Notes: generated by a model not told the origin, from the sequence alone. A stretch of DNA of 50,504 nt from Clostridia bacterium (GCA_017387685.1 JAFOEU010000098.1:1-50504); one strand, 5' to 3'; shown: positions 17,488 through 25,905, numbered from the stretch's first letter. Numbers and translations are program-made.

Positions 17488-18822
17488 ATGAAAAAATCAC
17501 ATTCCCGCCTCCTCTGCGCACTCCTCGTGCTCTGCTTTATCCTCCCCGCGCTTGCCGGCTGCAGGATCAACGGCTCGGACGGCAGTTGCGCTTTGACCGA
17601 GCCCGATTATTCCCCGATGCAAGGTGCTGACGTCGAATTTCTCGCGCCGACCGACACCTCGCCGAGCCGTGAGCCCGACGAGGTAGCCAAAAGCTTCCGC
17701 GAGGCTTATGCTGATTTCGCGCTGAATCTTCTCCGCGAAAGCCGCGCCGTTTACGAGGGCAACGGACTTCTCGTTTCTCCGCTTTCGGCAATGATCGCGC
17801 TTGCAATGACGGCGAACGGAGCCGAGGGAGATACTCTCCGCGAGATGGAGAACGTACTCTGCGGCGGTATGCCGGGCGGTATGTCGATCGACAAGCTCTC
17901 CGCCGAGCTGTATAACTACACCTCATCGCTTGCCTCGACCGAAAACGCGCGCTTTAACCTCGCAAACGCGATTTGGGTCACGTCGAACCCCGCCTTCAGC
18001 ATCAATCAGAACTTTGTCAACACCGCCAAGAATACCTTCAACGCCGACGTAATCGCCGCCGATCTGCCGAATTCTATCGGCGCGATCAACGATTGGGTGA
18101 AGGACGAGACTCTCGGAATGATCCCGAGCATACTGAACGAGGGCGACCTTGACGAGCTTTCGGTAATGGTCCTTCTCAACGCCCTCGCCTTCGACGCGCT
18201 CTGGGCAAGTCAATCGAGCGACAGCGCGTGCTTTGAGGACAGCTTCAAGGCGCATAACGGCAGCAAACAAAAAGCGACCTTTATGTGGGCGGATTGCAAC
18301 GGCTACGTTGAGGGCAAGGGTGTGACGGGCATCGTCAAAAATTACAAAAACGGGAATTACGCCTTTCTCGCGCTCCTGCCCGAGGGCGACGTTTACGATT
18401 ACGCCGCCTCACTTGACGGAAAAGACCTTCTGAAGCTCTACGATAACCGCGAAAAATCCTCGCTTGGCATCGAAATACACGCCAAAATGCCGCATTTCTC
18501 CTATGATTGCAGTATCGAAATGGCAGACGTGCTCGCAAAAATGGGTATGCCCCGAGCATTTGACAGCGGCGCGGCAGACTTCTCCTCCCTCGGGGTGGAC
18601 ACGCGCGGCAACCTCTATATTTCGCGAGTCATACAGAAAACTCACATCGATCTCGACAACTCGGGCACCCGCGCCGCGGCTGTAACCGCATTGATAGTTA
18701 AAGCCGAATGTGCACCCCAAAAGTCGTACAGCGTCAACTTCGACCGCCCCTTCATCTACGCCATCATCGACACCGAAAACGGACTCCCCATCTTCATCGG
18801 AGTTTGTGATAATATCGGTTAA
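17488..18822 (+). CDS. Serpin, lipoprotein form
   Basis: Serine/cysteine protease inhibitor tethered to the cell surface. Residues 1-25 are a lipoprotein signal peptide (lipobox ALAGC, Cys25), followed by a disordered linker of about 40 residues and a full serpin fold. Family hallmarks are AINDWVKDETLGMIPSIL (199-216), LLNALAFDALW (230-239), the hinge GTRAAAVTA (393-401) and the C-terminal FDRPFIYAI (418-426). Small residues in the hinge predict an inhibitory, strand-inserting serpin. The scissile bond lies somewhere in IVKAECAPQ; an exposed Cys there is unusual. ATG 17488 follows AAAGGAGA. The target protease is unknown; host or competitor proteases are possible. Confidence 0.92.
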   Translation: MKKSHSRLLCALLVLCFILPALAGCRINGSDGSCALTEPDYSPMQGADVEFLAPTDTSPSREPDEVAKSFREAYADFALNLLRESRAVYEGNGLLVSPLSAMIALAMTANGAEGDTLREMENVLCGGMPGGMSIDKLSAELYNYTSSLASTENARFNLANAIWVTSNPAFSINQNFVNTAKNTFNADVIAADLPNSIGAINDWVKDETLGMIPSILNEGDLDELSVMVLLNALAFDALWASQSSDSACFEDSFKAHNGSKQKATFMWADCNGYVEGKGVTGIVKNYKNGNYAFLALLPEGDVYDYAASLDGKDLLKLYDNREKSSLGIEIHAKMPHFSYDCSIEMADVLAKMGMPRAFDSGAADFSSLGVDTRGNLYISRVIQKTHIDLDNSGTRAAAVTALIVKAECAPQKSYSVNFDRPFIYAIIDTENGLPIFIGVCDNIG

Positions 18823-18830
18823 ATAAAAGG

Positions 18831-18871
18831 ATCTCGGATATTTCGAAGCCTCGTAATATCCGAGATTTTTC
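18831..18871 (+). terminator. Terminator after the serpin gene
   Basis: The stem ATCTCGGATATT / AATATCCGAGAT is followed by TTTTTC. Confidence 0.85.
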
Positions 18872-18946
18872 TTTATCTTCGCTTTATAGCATATTTCCCT
18901 CCCCGCCGACGTATTAATTACTGTATTAATTTTGCGAGGTGAAGCT

Positions 18947-20245
18947 ATGCGAAGGAAAATTTTTGCGTATTTAGTCTGTTTATGTATGATCGCGGCGATT
19001 GCCGTTCTGCCGTCATTTGCCGCAGAAGACGGAGAAGCTCTGCTCTCTCCCGGTCTCGACGTGATCGCGGCGCGGTGCGGGATGGTGGTATCGGGCGTGC
19101 CGAGCGGTGAGGTCGTTTTCACGCGCGAGGATTTTGCCCGCGCGGTCGGTTACGTGCCCGAAAGCATCAGGATCACGGCGCGCCCCGATCTTGCGGTCGG
19201 TCAGCTTACGGTAGGAAGCGTGGTAGTGCCCGAGGGACAGGTGCTGTCAAGGTCGAGCCTTGACAAAATGGCGTTTATGCCGAGCGGGTTGCCCTCGGCG
19301 CAGGACACCGTCTTTTACTTCACAGCCGACGGCTCGGCTTACGAATACGCTTGCTCGGTTCGTCTGAGGGATGCGGGCGCAACAAACTCTGCCCCAACGC
19401 TTGAATGCGCGACCGCGGCATCGCTCTCCGCGCGCGTGCCCGAGGGCGGTATCTGCGGCGGCATTCTCGCGGCAAGCGATCCCGAGGGCGACGAAATGGT
19501 CTTTGAGATCACCTCATACCCGCGCCACGGAAGCGTTATCCTCTCCGACCGCTCGCGCGGACACTACGTTTACCGTCCGAGTGCGGGCTACACGGGCAGG
19601 GATTCCTTCACCTACACCGTCCGCGACGAGTGGGGAAATTATGCGGGTGAGGCTGAGGTGAACGTAACGGTCAGCCGTTTCTCCGCGCCCGATTACGCCG
19701 ATATGGCGGGCAGTAACGAAACTTTCGCGCGCATTTGCGAGGCAGAGTGCTTAATGAGCGGTACCGTCTACGGCAAGGATACGCACTTTTATCCCGAAAA
19801 GGGTATGACGCGCGCCGAATTCACCGTCACTCTGCTCACGGCGGCAGGGATCGCGCCCGAGGGCGAGGCTGAATGCAGCTTTGCCGACAAAAATGACATC
19901 ACCGCATCGGCTCTCCCCTACGTTGCCACGGCGCAAAAGCTCGGGCTTACAAGCGGATGGATCATCGACGGCGAGCAGATGTTTATGCCAAACGCCGAGA
20001 TAACGCTTGCCGAGGCGGCGCATATGACCGCACTCCTGCTCGGACTCAACTCCGATCGCGCGGTCGAGGTATCGGTCGGCAGTGCGAATTTCGCGCGATA
20101 CGAGCTCTCCGCGCTCTGCTCGGCGGGCATTGCAGAGGCATTTTTTGAGGTCGCGCCGAGCAAGGTGCTGAGCCGCGCCGACGCCGCCGAGATATTCTGC
20201 TCCGTGCTTGCGATAGCTCGTTCGGGAGGTATCGGAAATGAATAA
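18947..20245 (+). CDS. SLH-domain surface protein with Ig-like domain
   Basis: Secreted cell-wall-bound protein, 432 residues. A signal peptide ends at about residue 24 (PSFAA). An N-terminal region without a clear family follows. Next is a cadherin-like/bacterial Ig domain at about 150-240 (SDPEGDEMVFEITSYPRHGS...GYTGRDSFTYTVRDEWG). Three SLH repeats fill about 250-425 and would bind pyruvylated cell-wall polymers. ATG 18947 sits 5 bp after GAGGTG. Its last 8 bp overlap the start of the next gene, so the two are translationally coupled. Confidence 0.85.
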   Translation: MRRKIFAYLVCLCMIAAIAVLPSFAAEDGEALLSPGLDVIAARCGMVVSGVPSGEVVFTREDFARAVGYVPESIRITARPDLAVGQLTVGSVVVPEGQVLSRSSLDKMAFMPSGLPSAQDTVFYFTADGSAYEYACSVRLRDAGATNSAPTLECATAASLSARVPEGGICGGILAASDPEGDEMVFEITSYPRHGSVILSDRSRGHYVYRPSAGYTGRDSFTYTVRDEWGNYAGEAEVNVTVSRFSAPDYADMAGSNETFARICEAECLMSGTVYGKDTHFYPEKGMTRAEFTVTLLTAAGIAPEGEAECSFADKNDITASALPYVATAQKLGLTSGWIIDGEQMFMPNAEITLAEAAHMTALLLGLNSDRAVEVSVGSANFARYELSALCSAGIAEAFFEVAPSKVLSRADAAEIFCSVLAIARSGGIGNE

Positions 20246-20828
20246 CAATCCCTATCCCGGACTTACCTACATCCCCTACGATCGCTCCCGTGCCGTCGCA
20301 TACGCACGAAGGTGGGCGCTCTCGCGCAATCCGCTCTTCAGCGACTACACGGGCATCGGCGGCGACTGCACGAATTTCGTTTCGCAGGCGATTTTCGCGG
20401 GCACTTGCGTGCAAAACTACACGCGCGAGCTCGGATGGTATTATATTTCCCCCGAAAACCGCGCGCCCGCCTGGACGAGTGTGGAATATTTCTACGATTT
20501 TATGACGGGAAATCCGAGCTTTACCGCAGAAAACGGCGGTACGGGACCTTTCGGCTTCGAGATAACTCTCGACCGCGTGCGTCCGGGCGACGTCATACAG
20601 CTTGCCGACGAGGCGGGCGACTTCTACCACACCCTGATCGTTTCGATGGTGGACGGCGGCGAGATCTATATCTGCGCCCACTCCGACGACGCCCTCGACC
20701 GCCCGCTTTCAAGCTACAACAACGCCTCCGAGCGCGCGATAATGATCGCGGGAGCAAGAACCCGTCCGGTTTACGGCTGCTTTGATGAGTTGATGAGAGG
20801 TGGGAGCGATCTCCCTTCGGGAGAATGA
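20238..20828 (+). CDS. Amidase_6-type protein (putative amidase domain)
   Basis: A 196-residue protein matching the putative amidase domain family (PF12671 type): YDRSRAVAYARRWAL at the N-terminus, then GGDCTNFVSQAIFAG with the likely nucleophile Cys, VRPGDVIQLA, and YHTLIVSMV with the likely His. This is a papain-like NlpC/CHAP-related arrangement, expected to cut peptide or amide bonds in the wall. It has no visible signal peptide although its coupled neighbour is secreted. Its stop TGA lies inside the spacer of a family B hairpin chain, so the last residues (GGSDLPSGE) are encoded by the repeat. Confidence 0.82.
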   Translation: MNNNPYPGLTYIPYDRSRAVAYARRWALSRNPLFSDYTGIGGDCTNFVSQAIFAGTCVQNYTRELGWYYISPENRAPAWTSVEYFYDFMTGNPSFTAENGGTGPFGFEITLDRVRPGDVIQLADEAGDFYHTLIVSMVDGGEIYICAHSDDALDRPLSSYNNASERAIMIAGARTRPVYGCFDELMRGGSDLPSGE

Positions 20829-20910
20829 TGATCTGCTAACGCAGAATGATGATCTGCCCCTCGGAGCAAAATTGAGGTGAATTTCCGCCCTTTTGGGGCG
20901 GAAATTTTCA
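20809..20910. repeat. Family B hairpin chain overlapping a gene end
   Basis: Hairpins CTCCCTTCGGGAG, TCTGCTAACGCAGA and TCTGCCCCTCGGAGCA are joined by AATGATGA spacers. Then TTGAGGTGAA leads to a strong terminal palindrome, AATTTCCGCCC...GGGCGGAAATT, followed by TTTTCATTTT. The last hairpin can act as a terminator for the SLH/amidase pair. Confidence 0.75.
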
Positions 20911-20965
20911 TTTTGACAAAACCGTTAAAAATGTGATATGTTAAATTGCAAATAATAGTCAAGGT

Positions 20966-21123
20966 GATACGTTCGCACTTTCATTGTCATCCTGAGCGGA
21001 GTCGAAGGATCTCACGAAGTGGGTCAGTTATGAAGTCTGCTGTGAATTATATCAATATGTTTTCATATTGAGAAAATGCAATACAGATTTTTTTGTAAGT
21101 GACAACGGGAGTGCGAACATAGC
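20966..21123. mobile_element. Small inverted-repeat element (158 bp, MITE-like)
   Basis: The ends are 23-bp imperfect inverted repeats (18/23 matches) around GTTCGCACT. The inside holds TGTCATCCTGAGCGGAG and TCGAAGGATCTCA, a type of sequence I have seen scattered through uncultured gut Clostridia. There is no coding capacity. The movement mechanism is unknown; the name MITE-like is by structure only. No clear target duplication was found. Confidence 0.5.
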
Positions 21124-21157
21124 TTTCTGAATTTTGTACATATTTTATCATCGGCTT

Positions 21158-21188
21158 AAAATTTCGCCCTTTTTGGGCGGAATTTTTT
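21158..21188 (+). terminator. Hairpin with T-run upstream of the sigma-factor promoter
   Basis: AAATTTCGCCC / GGGCGGAATTTTTT, just before the ECF promoter. It would insulate that promoter from readthrough. Confidence 0.65.
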
Positions 21189-21200
21189 CATTTTTATTGG

Positions 21201-21229
21201 TTGACAAACCGAATTTGGTATGATATTAT
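21201..21229 (+). promoter_or_regulatory. Sigma-A promoter of the ECF operon
   Basis: TTGACA (21201-21206), a 17-bp spacer and TATTAT (21224-21229). Housekeeping expression is therefore likely. Whether an additional ECF-type autoregulated promoter exists cannot be told. Confidence 0.75.
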
Positions 21230-21311
21230 ATAAAAAACGAGAAAATTTTCAAAAAATCGGTGACGCGAGGGGTGCAAAACGCTTCTTATAGGATGAAAGG
21301 AGTTGACGAAA

Positions 21312-21869
21312 ATGGATGACAAAAAAATAATAGAGCTCTTTTTCGCCCGTGACGAGGCGGCACTTGACGGCGTCGAGAAAAAATACGGCGCGCTCTGCCG
21401 ATACATCGCGTCCAAAATTCTCGTGATGCGCGAGGACGTTGAGGAATGCGTCAACGACGTTCTGCTCGCTCTGTGGAACGCGATCCCTCCCGAGCGTCCG
21501 CGCGATCTGCGTGCTTACATCGGCAAATCGGTGCGAAACCGCGCGCACGAAATTTCGCGCGAGGAAAACGCCTGGAAGCGCGGCGGACGGATTCGCATTG
21601 TCGGCGATGAACTGCTTACTATGCTCGATGACGGCACCGATCTCGCCGCCGATTTCGAGGCGAAGCGCGCGGGCAAGATCATCAGCGATTTTCTGCAGAA
21701 AATAAACAAAAACGATAAAAAGATCTTCGTCCTCCGCTATTGGGCGGGGCTTGAGATCCGCGAGATCACACAGCAGACGGGATTCGGCGAAAGCCGCGTC
21801 AAGATGTCGCTCCACAGATCGAGAAAAAAGCTCGCCGAAGAGCTCGGAAAGGAAGGTATTACGGTATGA
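21312..21869 (+). CDS. ECF-type RNA polymerase sigma factor
   Basis: A 185-residue sigma-70-family extracytoplasmic-function factor. Region 2 is at about residues 15-80 (EKKYGALCRYIASKIL, EDVEECVNDVLLALW) and region 4 at about 125-180 (FVLRYWAGLEIREITQQTGFGESRVKMSLHRSRKKL), which contains the helix-turn-helix that reads the -35 box. Start ATG 21312 lies 9 bp after AAAGGAG. Its stop overlaps the next start (ATGA), so it is made together with its likely regulator. The signal it responds to is unknown. Confidence 0.92.
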   Translation: MDDKKIIELFFARDEAALDGVEKKYGALCRYIASKILVMREDVEECVNDVLLALWNAIPPERPRDLRAYIGKSVRNRAHEISREENAWKRGGRIRIVGDELLTMLDDGTDLAADFEAKRAGKIISDFLQKINKNDKKIFVLRYWAGLEIREITQQTGFGESRVKMSLHRSRKKLAEELGKEGITV

Positions 21870-23878
21870 AAAACAACATAAAGCCCGAAAACAGACGCCT
21901 GCTTGATGCGTTTTATTATATCGACGAGTCGGTCCTCTCGGACGTTCTCGCCGACATCCGCGTGCCCGACACCGCGCCCGAGACCTCGAAGCGGCGTGCG
22001 CTTGCGCGTTCTCTGCGCTCCGCAGTACTGATCGCCGCCTGCGCTCTGCTTCTCGGCGCGGTCTTCCCCGTAGTGTCGCATCTGATCGCGTATTTCGGGG
22101 AGGGGACGAGTACCGATTCCCCCGCGAGCATCCCCGGAGCGCCCGATTATCTGAAATATTCCGAATACGTCATCACCAAGGACGACCTCGATGCGATCAA
22201 CGCCGCGTGGAAGGCGAATCTCGGTAGTATTCTGGCGGAAACTGTCGACGAGGCAATGGAGCGGACGAGGGACGGCAACCATTATTTCGGCAAATACGGC
22301 GACACCTTCGTATTCTGGCGCAGTTCCTTTTACGAGGGGGACGGTATTAAAGCGCACATAAAATTTATGGGGAACGATTATTTCTTCTCGCCCGGTAAAA
22401 TGTGGTGCGTAAGCGGTTCCCAAGTTTATTCGATAGGTGATGCTGCCGGTTCGTTCGGTCAGAGCGAAGCCGACGCGCTTTACGAATATTATTCCGAGGA
22501 ATACCTGACCTACAACGACGATTGGAACGATTACTCCTATCCGATGTTTGTCCCCGATCTTGAGTATCTTTCAAAGAAGACGATGGCGAAGATCAACGAG
22601 GACTACTATGCGTGGAAGTACCGCGAGCTTTATGAGGAATATTTCAGAGGCGTTGAGATCTCCGAGATACCCGAAGTCGATCCCGTTGCCTCGGCGTATG
22701 CCTTCAAACAGCTCGGCGACGACAAATACCGCTTCTTCAATCCGAAAAAATGCGATCTTTATCAGTATTACGGCAAATTCGGTGACTGTGTCATGCTCGC
22801 GGTCGAAAATGCGTTTTACGTTCTTCAGACCATCAGCGTAGCGGATTATACCTTTGAGCTCGGCGGCACGGGAGGGCTCTACGTCTGGCGCGGCGGCGAG
22901 ATAATTCACATCGGCGAAGCACTTGAGAACGGTTACCTGACCGAAGCAGATATTGGCAAGGCGTACGAACGCTATCTTGCTTATCAAGAATATCTGGAGG
23001 GGTACACGCCCACTCTGTCGACGTATGTGATCCCCGAATACGCCCCGCCCGAGCACACGACCGAGCCCGTTTATTGGGCGTTCATTCCCGGCACGCTCTC
23101 GCGTGAGGAAATGCTTAATATCCGAGAGGCTTACGCGAAATACGTGTTCACTCACACCTATATGAGCACTTACGAAAATCACATAATGAATGATTGGAGC
23201 AAGGAGGATGCGGAAAAATCTGCATTTTCAAATGCCAAATCTTATGCTGACAGAGCTTTCGTCAAATTCTTCCGAAACAACAATATTTCCGAGCGTTGCT
23301 ACGGTAAGGTAGGCAACACGGTGGTGCTTGCGGTAGCGGACCCGAAGCTCGCCGAATTCCACTATCCCCTCGCGGACACGGCGATAGAATTTGAATTTGC
23401 TACCGATCTGCTTTTATACAACGGCGAAGACGTTTTCGATTATGATGAATATAGATACTCGCTGAGCACGGAAGAGCAGTTGATAATCGCCTCGCGCCAC
23501 GAAATTTACGAGGCACGGATCGAATTTGAGGTCACCGATGTGGAAGCTAAGGCGACAGCTCCCACTCCGATCGGAAGCATCGACCTTGTGCCCTATTTCG
23601 GCGCGGATTATATGAACGATCCGAACTGCAAACCCGTGAATTACTATGGCATTTGGGACGACTGTATGGTCATCGGCAGAACCTTTGGCGCACCGTATAA
23701 TATGGGTACGTTCGTCGGCGCGTATGAATTCTACTATCCCGAGAATTATATGATCACCGTCGGCTGCGGCGGGGACGCCTACGACCTCTCAGTAGCTTAC
23801 CACTTGGGGCTGATAGACGACTACGAGCTTGCGGAGATATACGCGATGTTCAGGCTTTACGCCGAGAGTCAACAATAA
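21866..23878 (+). CDS. Probable anti-sigma/sensor membrane protein with four extracellular repeats
   Basis: A 670-residue protein translationally coupled to the ECF factor. Residues 1-50 are cytoplasmic and would hold the sigma factor. One transmembrane helix is at about 51-76 (AVLIAACALLLGAVFPVV). The large outside part holds four diverged copies of one unit of about 70 residues, starting near 139 (HYFGKYGDTFVFW), 301 (YYGKFGDCVMLAV), 479 (CYGKVGNTVVLAV) and 593 (YYGIWDDCMVIGR). Each ends in a helix such as GYLTEADIGKAYERYL or GLIDDYELAEIYAMF. The anti-sigma role is inferred from gene pairing and topology; I know no name for the repeat. Confidence 0.78.
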   Translation: MKNNIKPENRRLLDAFYYIDESVLSDVLADIRVPDTAPETSKRRALARSLRSAVLIAACALLLGAVFPVVSHLIAYFGEGTSTDSPASIPGAPDYLKYSEYVITKDDLDAINAAWKANLGSILAETVDEAMERTRDGNHYFGKYGDTFVFWRSSFYEGDGIKAHIKFMGNDYFFSPGKMWCVSGSQVYSIGDAAGSFGQSEADALYEYYSEEYLTYNDDWNDYSYPMFVPDLEYLSKKTMAKINEDYYAWKYRELYEEYFRGVEISEIPEVDPVASAYAFKQLGDDKYRFFNPKKCDLYQYYGKFGDCVMLAVENAFYVLQTISVADYTFELGGTGGLYVWRGGEIIHIGEALENGYLTEADIGKAYERYLAYQEYLEGYTPTLSTYVIPEYAPPEHTTEPVYWAFIPGTLSREEMLNIREAYAKYVFTHTYMSTYENHIMNDWSKEDAEKSAFSNAKSYADRAFVKFFRNNNISERCYGKVGNTVVLAVADPKLAEFHYPLADTAIEFEFATDLLLYNGEDVFDYDEYRYSLSTEEQLIIASRHEIYEARIEFEVTDVEAKATAPTPIGSIDLVPYFGADYMNDPNCKPVNYYGIWDDCMVIGRTFGAPYNMGTFVGAYEFYYPENYMITVGCGGDAYDLSVAYHLGLIDDYELAEIYAMFRLYAESQQ

Positions 23879-23882
23879 ACAG

Positions 23883-23910
23883 GAAAATTCCGCCCTCGGG
23901 CGGAATTTTC
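23883..23910 (+). terminator. Terminator after the ECF operon
   Basis: The palindrome AAAATTCCGCCCTCGGGCGGAATTTT's halves pair perfectly around a short loop directly after the stop codon, followed by CCGTTTT. Confidence 0.75.
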
Positions 23911-23958
23911 CGTTTTATGGCGATATGTTGGCGATAAAAAAATATTTATATTTTGTTA

Positions 23959-23987
23959 TTTACTTTGTTGCAAGTATTTGCTATAAT
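23959..23987 (+). promoter_or_regulatory. Promoter of the CHAP surface protein
   Basis: TTTACT (23959-23964), a 17-bp spacer and TATAAT (23982-23987), 29 bp before the start codon. Confidence 0.7.
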
Positions 23988-24016
23988 ATAATAGAATATT
24001 TTTATCGGAGGACGAT

Positions 24017-25741
24017 ATGCCGATCTTGCATAAACTTAAAAAACTCACCGCGGGAGCGATCGCGGTGCTTTGCCTGCTTTCAACCGTGGTGATTTTTGCG
24101 CCCGATGCTTCTGCCGTTGCGCCGACGTATAACGTCAGCAGCCAATACAAAAGCACAAATTATTACAAGGCGCTCACCGATTACACGCTCACGGGCGACG
24201 AGAGATTTGACGTCGTTTCGATCGCTATGACACAGTACGGCTATCACGAGGGCAACTCGGAAGACGATATGGACGGCGCAAACCTTGACGGACACAAAAA
24301 TTTTGCCGAATATAACCGTATGTACGGCAAGCTCGACAACAACGAGGGCAACGGATTGAGCTACGGATACTCGTGGTGCGCATCCTTTGTTTCGTGGTGT
24401 CTTCGTCAGGCGAGAGTTCCCACCTCGACTGTTGAGACCTTCGTTTCCTGCTCAAAGGCAGTCCGTAATTTCCGCACGCAGGGCATCTTCAAGGAAGCCT
24501 CGAGCGGATATATTCCCCGGGCGGGCGACATAATCTTCTTCGTCACTCCCGAGGAGAAGGCTAACGGATATATCTCGAGCCACGTCGGTCTCGTCATCGG
24601 CACCGACAGCGGATTTATCTACACCATCGAGGGCAACACCGATAACTATTACGTTTGTCAGAAATCCTACGCCTATGATAACGAAAAGCTCGTCGGCTTT
24701 GCAGTTCCCGATTATAAGACCGTTGAGGGTATGGTTTATGATTTTCCGCAGAAGACGGATATGAAATTCCCCGGCAACTACACGGTTACCAAGGAAGATC
24801 TCGCCGTTTGCAGTGAGTCGGAAAATTATGAAACCGCACTCGGCTATCTCAGTGCCGGCGACAATGTTGAGGTCAAGGAGGTCGTCCTCGGATGGGGCCT
24901 TATAGACTATGACGGTGCGGAGGGCTGGATCTACCTTTACCACGCCGAAAGAGAGCAGCTTCGCATAAAGCTTGACGGAAACGGCGGAATCCCCTCGATT
25001 TCGTATCACAACAAGGATATCGGAGTCGGACTCGAGCTTGCCACCCGTATGCCGCGCCGCGACGGATATACTCTCGCGGGCTGGTCGACTGTCCCGGGCG
25101 GCGGAGTTGAGCTTCTGCCCGAATCGCTCTATGAAACCGATGCTGAAACGACGCTTTACGCCGTTTGGAAGCCGATTGAATACACCGTTGAGTTTGTCGA
25201 TTACGACGGAACGCGCATCTCGATCAACCAATACCCCTACGGCGCAGCGCTCATCCTTCCCGTTTCTCCGACAAGACCCGCAGATTCGCAGTTCTCATAT
25301 GAGTTTTCGGGTTGGGACAAGCAGGTTGATCAGACGGTAACGGGCGATGCCGTCTACCACGCGACCTATAAAGCAACGCTTCATCCCGTAACCACCGCGC
25401 CCGAAACAACGGTCGCTCCCCCCGTCACCACCGCGCCCGAAACAACGGCAGAGGTGACCACCGCGGCGCCCGAAACGACCGTGGCACCCGAGGTCACTAC
25501 CGAGCCTGAGGTCACGACCGAGCCCGAGGTCACTACCGAACCCGAAGTCACGACCGAACCCGAGATCACGACCGAGCCCGAGATCACGACCGAGCCCGAG
25601 GTTACAACTGCCAAACCCGCGGTCAAGGAGGAAGAAACTCTTCCGCCCCTGCTCCTCAGCGGATGCAGATCGACGGTTGCGATGCCGATCTTCACCGTTC
25701 TCGCCATCGCCGCAATAATCTTCAAAAAGAAAAGAATATAA
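24017..25741 (+). CDS. Secreted CHAP-domain surface protein with C-terminal anchor
   Basis: Likely cell-wall amidase or endopeptidase, 574 residues. Signal peptide 1-33. CHAP/NlpC-like domain about 60-235, with Cys121 in GYSWCASFVSWCLR, His189 in SSHVGLVIG and Glu205 in IEGN as the probable catalytic set. An SH3-like part (about 255-310) follows, then two Listeria-Bacteroides-type repeats (about 316-455, including AGWSTVPGGG and YAVW). A Thr/Pro/Glu stalk with repeated TTEPEV comes next. The C-terminus is GCRS, a hydrophobic helix and KKKRI, with no LPXTG. The start follows GGAGG. It is monocistronic, with promoter and terminator. Confidence 0.85.
   Translation: MPILHKLKKLTAGAIAVLCLLSTVVIFAPDASAVAPTYNVSSQYKSTNYYKALTDYTLTGDERFDVVSIAMTQYGYHEGNSEDDMDGANLDGHKNFAEYNRMYGKLDNNEGNGLSYGYSWCASFVSWCLRQARVPTSTVETFVSCSKAVRNFRTQGIFKEASSGYIPRAGDIIFFVTPEEKANGYISSHVGLVIGTDSGFIYTIEGNTDNYYVCQKSYAYDNEKLVGFAVPDYKTVEGMVYDFPQKTDMKFPGNYTVTKEDLAVCSESENYETALGYLSAGDNVEVKEVVLGWGLIDYDGAEGWIYLYHAEREQLRIKLDGNGGIPSISYHNKDIGVGLELATRMPRRDGYTLAGWSTVPGGGVELLPESLYETDAETTLYAVWKPIEYTVEFVDYDGTRISINQYPYGAALILPVSPTRPADSQFSYEFSGWDKQVDQTVTGDAVYHATYKATLHPVTTAPETTVAPPVTTAPETTAEVTTAAPETTVAPEVTTEPEVTTEPEVTTEPEVTTEPEITTEPEITTEPEVTTAKPAVKEEETLPPLLLSGCRSTVAMPIFTVLAIAAIIFKKKRI
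25440..25620 (+). repeat. Coding tandem repeat, TTEPEV stalk
   Basis: An 18-bp unit encoding TTEPEV or TTEPEI is repeated in-frame about six times after looser TTAPET-type copies. Synonymous differences between units (gag/gaa, acg/act) show it is not brand new. Copy number is likely to vary between strains. Confidence 0.8.
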
Positions 25742-25744
25742 TAT

Positions 25745-25782
25745 AAAAAACTCGGAAATTCCAAGGAATTTCCGAGTTTTTT
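25745..25782. terminator. Bidirectional terminator after the CHAP protein
   Basis: AAAAAACTCGGAAATTCC pairs with GGAATTTCCGAGTTTTTT around a 2-nt centre. It serves the CHAP gene, and possibly the convergent dehydrogenase. Confidence 0.85.
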
Positions 25783-25825
25783 ATATTTGAACACTTTCGC
25801 CGGCACGAAATCCCATCCGCACCGC

Positions 25826-25905
25826 ACAAAATTATCGCAGTAAAATTTTCGCTCCGCGAAAATTTACCTTTCACCAGCAACCGGCAACCAGTAACCAGTA
25901 ACTTT
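25826..25905. repeat. Family A half element (diverged heptads)
   Basis: Starting at the dehydrogenase stop and reading leftwards: heptads of the form GTTACTG/GTTGCCG (a decayed AGTTRYT), then GAAAGGTAAA and the palindrome TTTTCGCGGAGCGAAAA. At its far end is AAATTATCGCAGTA, shared with the repeats at 47.5 and 50.5 kb. Confidence 0.75.

Noticed and set aside
21241-21300. Riboswitch in the leader of the ECF sigma factor
   Set aside because: The 80-nt leader is short and I can see no known riboswitch core; it only contains the ribosome-binding site and a GC-rich patch.
25440-25620. Intergenic tandem repeat or antisense Ser/Val-rich protein
   Set aside because: The 18-bp repeat is in-frame within the CHAP surface protein, where TTEPEV stalks are common; the antisense reading (VVTSGS repeats) is a shadow.
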